A DNA stretch of 64,000 nt, taken from assembly GCA_963530295.1 (NCBI GenBank), contig CAUSCF010000009.1:5746-69745 (forward strand). Reading direction: 5' to 3'. The translations under genes were made by a program, and so were the position numbers. How positions within the stretch are numbered: position 1 is the first letter of the stretch; every line of letters begins with the position of its first letter. Below the pieces are notes generated by a model. The model saw nothing but the letters and a program-made list of their open reading frames with translations, ran no database searches and was not told the DNA's origin. The stretch is from JABCPE02 sp963530295 (GTDB lineage: Bacteria > Bacteroidota > Bacteroidia > Flavobacteriales > Weeksellaceae). This document shows positions 61,286 through 64,000 of this stretch, in pieces.

Positions 61286-62215
61286 ATGAAGTATTTGTCA
61301 AAAAAAGCGAAACCTTTCCTAAAATGGGCAGGTGGAAAAACACAACTTATAGAACAAATTAAAAACAATTTACCTGAGATTGTTTTTAAGGAAAAATTTA
61401 CTTACATAGAACCTTTTGTAGGAAGTGGAGCTGTGTTATTTTGGCTGCTGAGTGAATTTCCTAATATGAGAAAGGCGATTATCAATGATATTAATAAAGA
61501 GTTGATAGATACCTATGAAGTGATTGCTCAAAATCCACATGATTTAATTTCTATTCTTGAAATTTTACAAAATGAATATCATGAATTAGAAGGAAATCAA
61601 GAAGATAAAAAACAATATTATTATGAAAAAAGAAATTTGTTTAATTCAAGAGAGCAAGGAAAAATAGGGCAATCGGCATTGTTTATTTTTTTGAATCGTA
61701 CTTGCTTTAATGGGTTGTATCGTGTGAATAGAAAAAATGAATTTAATGTTCCAATAGGAAGTTATAAAAAGCCCACTATTTGTGATAGAGAAAATATTAT
61801 GGCAGTTAGTGATGCTTTACAAAAAGTGGAGATAATCTGTGGTGATTTTGAGCAGACAGTTGAGCATGTAGGAGAAAATACATTGTTTTATTTTGATCCA
61901 CCTTATAAACCTTTAAATCAAACATCTAGTTTTAATTCTTATACAAAAAATGAATTTGATGATAAAGAACAAATTAGATTGCGAGATTTTTGTGATGAAT
62001 TAGCAAAAAAAGGATATCAATGGATTTTAAGCAATTCGGATGTAAAAGGAAAAGACGAAAACAATCATTTCTTTGATGAGTTATATGCTGATTTTCATAT
62101 AGAGAGAGTATTAGCTAAAAGAAATATTAATGCTAATCCAGAAAAAAGAGGGGTATTAAGTGAGTTATTAATAACAAATTACAGTCAGTTTAGAAAGTAT
62201 GAAAGAGCAATTTAA
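61286..62215 (+). CDS. DpnM/Dam-type adenine methyltransferase (GATC)
   Basis: 309 residues. FLKWAGGKTQLIEQI (SAM motif) at the start, FVGSGAVLFWLLSEF and FYFDPPYKPLNQTSSFNSYT with catalytic DPPY at Asp204. Class alpha N6-adenine methyltransferases of this kind methylate GATC and pair with DpnII. The next gene starts inside its end (17-base overlap). Target by family inference. Confidence 0.88.
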   Translation: MKYLSKKAKPFLKWAGGKTQLIEQIKNNLPEIVFKEKFTYIEPFVGSGAVLFWLLSEFPNMRKAIINDINKELIDTYEVIAQNPHDLISILEILQNEYHELEGNQEDKKQYYYEKRNLFNSREQGKIGQSALFIFLNRTCFNGLYRVNRKNEFNVPIGSYKKPTICDRENIMAVSDALQKVEIICGDFEQTVEHVGENTLFYFDPPYKPLNQTSSFNSYTKNEFDDKEQIRLRDFCDELAKKGYQWILSNSDVKGKDENNHFFDELYADFHIERVLAKRNINANPEKRGVLSELLITNYSQFRKYERAI

Positions 62216-63038
62216 AATATTTCTTTCACAACTAAGTGAAACCAATGCAACTCTTGATTATTTTACTGATTTTGAAAAAGTTATAAGAAATGTTAGTAAA
62301 ATAGCTATAAAACTCAATCAACTGAACTATCTCATAGGAAAAGAAGACTTAGAAAAGGCTATAAATGATCTATATGAGGAAAATCCAAAAGTATTTGAAG
62401 TACTGGATATTTTAATTGCAGTGCGTAAAGACAAAGGCACAAAGACATTTGATAATAATGGTGAAATAGTTTTATTAGATAGTTATTTCACTTCTCCTAA
62501 GAAAGTTTTTGAGTATATTTGTGAAACAGGATTGGCAGAAGTCTTTAAACATAAGGAGATTACTAATTTAGTAGATTATGTTTTCGGAATAGAAGTAGGA
62601 TTAGATACCAATGCTCGTAAAAATAGAGGAGGAGATAATATGTCTAAAGCTGTATCGTTACTTTTTGACAAAGAAGGAATATATTATAAAAAGGAAGTAA
62701 ATAGTACTTTGTTTCTTGATATAGAAAGTCTTGGTGTTGATGTAAAGCGTTTTGATTTCGTTATTAAGACAAAGAGAAAAACCTATTTAATAGAAACTAA
62801 TTTTTACAATACAGGAGGTTCAAAACTTAATGAAGTTGCAAGAGCTTATTCAGAAGTGGCTCCTAAAATTAATCAGTACGAAAATTATGAGTTTGTTTGG
62901 ATAACCGATGGGCAAGGGTGGCTTTCTGCAAAAAACAAATTGGAAGAAGCCTACAATACTATTCCTAGTGTTTATAACCTTACCACTTTGGCTGAGTTTA
63001 TTGAAAAAATAAAGAAAGAAGAAACTATTAAATTTTAA
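62199..63038 (+). CDS. DpnII-type restriction endonuclease
   Basis: 279 residues. Core pattern VLDILIAVRKDKGTKTF, FEYICETGLAEVFKHKEI, VDYVFGIEVGLDTNARKNRGGDNMSK and KRFDFVIKTKRKTYLIETNFYNTGGSKLNEVARAY. The last stretch holds the DX(n)ExN-type PD-(D/E)XK metal site. Cuts unmethylated GATC by family. Co-translated with the methyltransferase. Confidence 0.88.
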   Translation: MKEQFKIFLSQLSETNATLDYFTDFEKVIRNVSKIAIKLNQLNYLIGKEDLEKAINDLYEENPKVFEVLDILIAVRKDKGTKTFDNNGEIVLLDSYFTSPKKVFEYICETGLAEVFKHKEITNLVDYVFGIEVGLDTNARKNRGGDNMSKAVSLLFDKEGIYYKKEVNSTLFLDIESLGVDVKRFDFVIKTKRKTYLIETNFYNTGGSKLNEVARAYSEVAPKINQYENYEFVWITDGQGWLSAKNKLEEAYNTIPSVYNLTTLAEFIEKIKKEETIKF

Positions 63039-63044
63039 AAGAAT

Positions 63045-63320
63045 ATGGCATGTAGAAAAGACCACTCAGACCAAACTATTCAAAAAATAATGGCTGATTT
63101 ACCAGAAGATCAAGGAGGTAAAGGTAGACATAAATGTGCTGCTTGTGCATACCAAAAAGGATTAGAAGCTGGAAGAGAATTAAAGGAAATTATTAATTTA
63201 TCTGAAATTATTGATTCATTAGAAGAAAGTCAAGCTAAGAATCAAAGACATAAAAGCCCTCATTGTGCTTTCGCTCAAGGATATATAGATGGAGTTAAAG
63301 CATATTATGATAATAAGTAA
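63045..63320 (+). CDS. Small cysteine/histidine-rich protein in the DpnII locus
   Basis: 91 residues. Two similar halves: RHKCAACAYQKGLEAG and RHKSPHCAFAQGYIDGV, each with His-Lys and Cys-x2-Cys or Pro-His-Cys. This suggests a small metal-binding duplicated module. Six bases behind the endonuclease gene and overlapping the next methyltransferase by one base, so it belongs to the locus. No named family recognised; possibly a regulator or accessory factor. Confidence 0.65.
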   Translation: MACRKDHSDQTIQKIMADLPEDQGGKGRHKCAACAYQKGLEAGRELKEIINLSEIIDSLEESQAKNQRHKSPHCAFAQGYIDGVKAYYDNK

Positions 63321-64000
63321 TGTTTAAGCCTTACTACACATCAAATGATAAGATGTTTTACCTCCTTCACGGAGATACGATGGAACTGTTACCACAGTTT
63401 CATCGCAAGTTTAATATGGTCTTTGCGGATCCTCCTTATTTTTTATCAAATGGAGGGCTAACTATAAATAGTGGTCAGATTGTAAGTGTAAATAAAGGAA
63501 AATGGGATAAATTTCAAGGATTAGAACATATTAATCAATTTAATAGAGAGTGGCTTTCTTTAGTTAAAGATAAAATGGAGGATGATGCTACTATCTGGAT
63601 TAGTGGTACGATGCATAATATTTTTTCTATTGGGCAGATATTGAATGAATTAGGATTTAAGATACTTAATATCATTACTTGGGAAAAGACCAATCCTCCA
63701 CCTAATTTTTCTTGTAGATATTTTACTTATTCTACAGAACAAATTATTTGGGCAAGGAAAAATGAGAAAAAATCTCATTATTTCAATTATGAATTAATGA
63801 AGGAACTCAATGGCAATAAACAAATGAAAGATGTATGGCGTTTCCCCGCTATTGCTCCTTGGGAAAAAACATGTGGAAAACATCCAACCCAAAAACCTTT
63901 ATCAGTACTTACAAGACTTATTTTAGCTTCTACCCAACCTAATGCTTGGATATTAGACCCTTTTACAGGGAGTTCAACTACAGGTATTGCGGCTAATTTG
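63320..64000 (+). CDS. Second DNA methyltransferase, DpnA-like (cut by right edge)
   Basis: The start is ATG at 63320, overlapping the previous stop. 227 codons are present and the frame is open at the edge. VFADPPYFLSNGG has the DPPY motif (Asp37), followed by FQGLEHINQFNREWL, SCRYFTYSTEQIIWA, KHPTQKPLSVLTRLI and the SAM site LDPFTGSSTTGIAA. This beta-class order (DPPY first, then FxGxG) matches DpnA, the DpnII system's second methyltransferase. In pneumococcus DpnA methylates single-stranded DNA and so protects incoming transforming DNA. Confidence 0.85.
   Translation, partial: MFKPYYTSNDKMFYLLHGDTMELLPQFHRKFNMVFADPPYFLSNGGLTINSGQIVSVNKGKWDKFQGLEHINQFNREWLSLVKDKMEDDATIWISGTMHNIFSIGQILNELGFKILNIITWEKTNPPPNFSCRYFTYSTEQIIWARKNEKKSHYFNYELMKELNGNKQMKDVWRFPAIAPWEKTCGKHPTQKPLSVLTRLILASTQPNAWILDPFTGSSTTGIAANL

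Noticed and set aside
1..64000. CRISPR array
   Set aside because: No regularly spaced repeats of 24-40 bases and no cas-like genes were seen.

Overview
The window looks like a chromosome segment of an AT-rich member of the Bacteroidota, order Flavobacteriales, most like the Chryseobacterium/Riemerella/Bergeyella (Weeksellaceae) group. The evidence is the gene set (PorT next to menG, TamL, DUF4290, Mpl-type ligase, 463-residue SpeA, PopT/DUF368) and the many -7 boxes of the Bacteroidota form TAnnTTTG in front of genes. I cannot name the species.

Layout. 1-4765: end of a surface-polysaccharide cluster (three glycosyltransferases, a GT87-type membrane protein, a polysaccharide deacetylase, and an exported transthyretin-like protein). 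4774-12196: an accessory island of about ten small intact genes plus several gene remnants. Many look like immunity proteins of polymorphic toxins (two SUKH/SMI1-KNR4, imm11-like, barstar-like, DUF4303, TPR- and HEAT-like helical proteins), yet no toxin gene is visible. The island is built from imperfect repeats: the 3' end of the preceding glycosyltransferase gene recurs twice between cassettes, a barstar-like gene occurs twice, and tails or heads of other immunity genes are scattered as remnants. It carries marks of Neisseriaceae DNA: an exact match to the Eikenella-type DNA uptake sequence, a decayed inverted pair of the same motif, short palindromes of neisserial style, and one gene of much higher GC. 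12428-15511: further accessory genes (a large zinc-ribbon/TerD-like protein, an ankyrin protein, and a small unknown).

15515-60395 is mostly conserved chromosome: ansA, tRNA-Ser(GGA), menG-porT, a zapA operon with a probable 6S RNA, rny, a FabH-like synthase, speA, dnaG, clpP, tatC, kdsD, recQ, a small toxin-antitoxin-like pair, a GH25 lysozyme, thyA, an M1 aminopeptidase, DUF368 and DUF58 proteins, ychF, tamL, a TrmH-type methyltransferase, an OmpA protein, rlmH, a YihY-like membrane protein, nhaA, a RelA/SpoT homologue, plsC, mpl and murA. Two DNA-replication proteins (DnaG and RecQ) lack the usual zinc ligands, and MurA has Asp in place of the fosfomycin-target Cys. 60420-64000: a WGR-domain protein followed by a DpnII-type (GATC) restriction-modification locus that runs off the right edge.

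The most interesting part is the orphan-immunity island. My reading is that an (oral?) flavobacterium has collected immunity cassettes, at least partly from Neisseriaceae, at the 3' end of a glycosyltransferase gene, giving protection against neighbours' toxins without encoding the toxins. That is inference from gene families, repeats and uptake-sequence matches.
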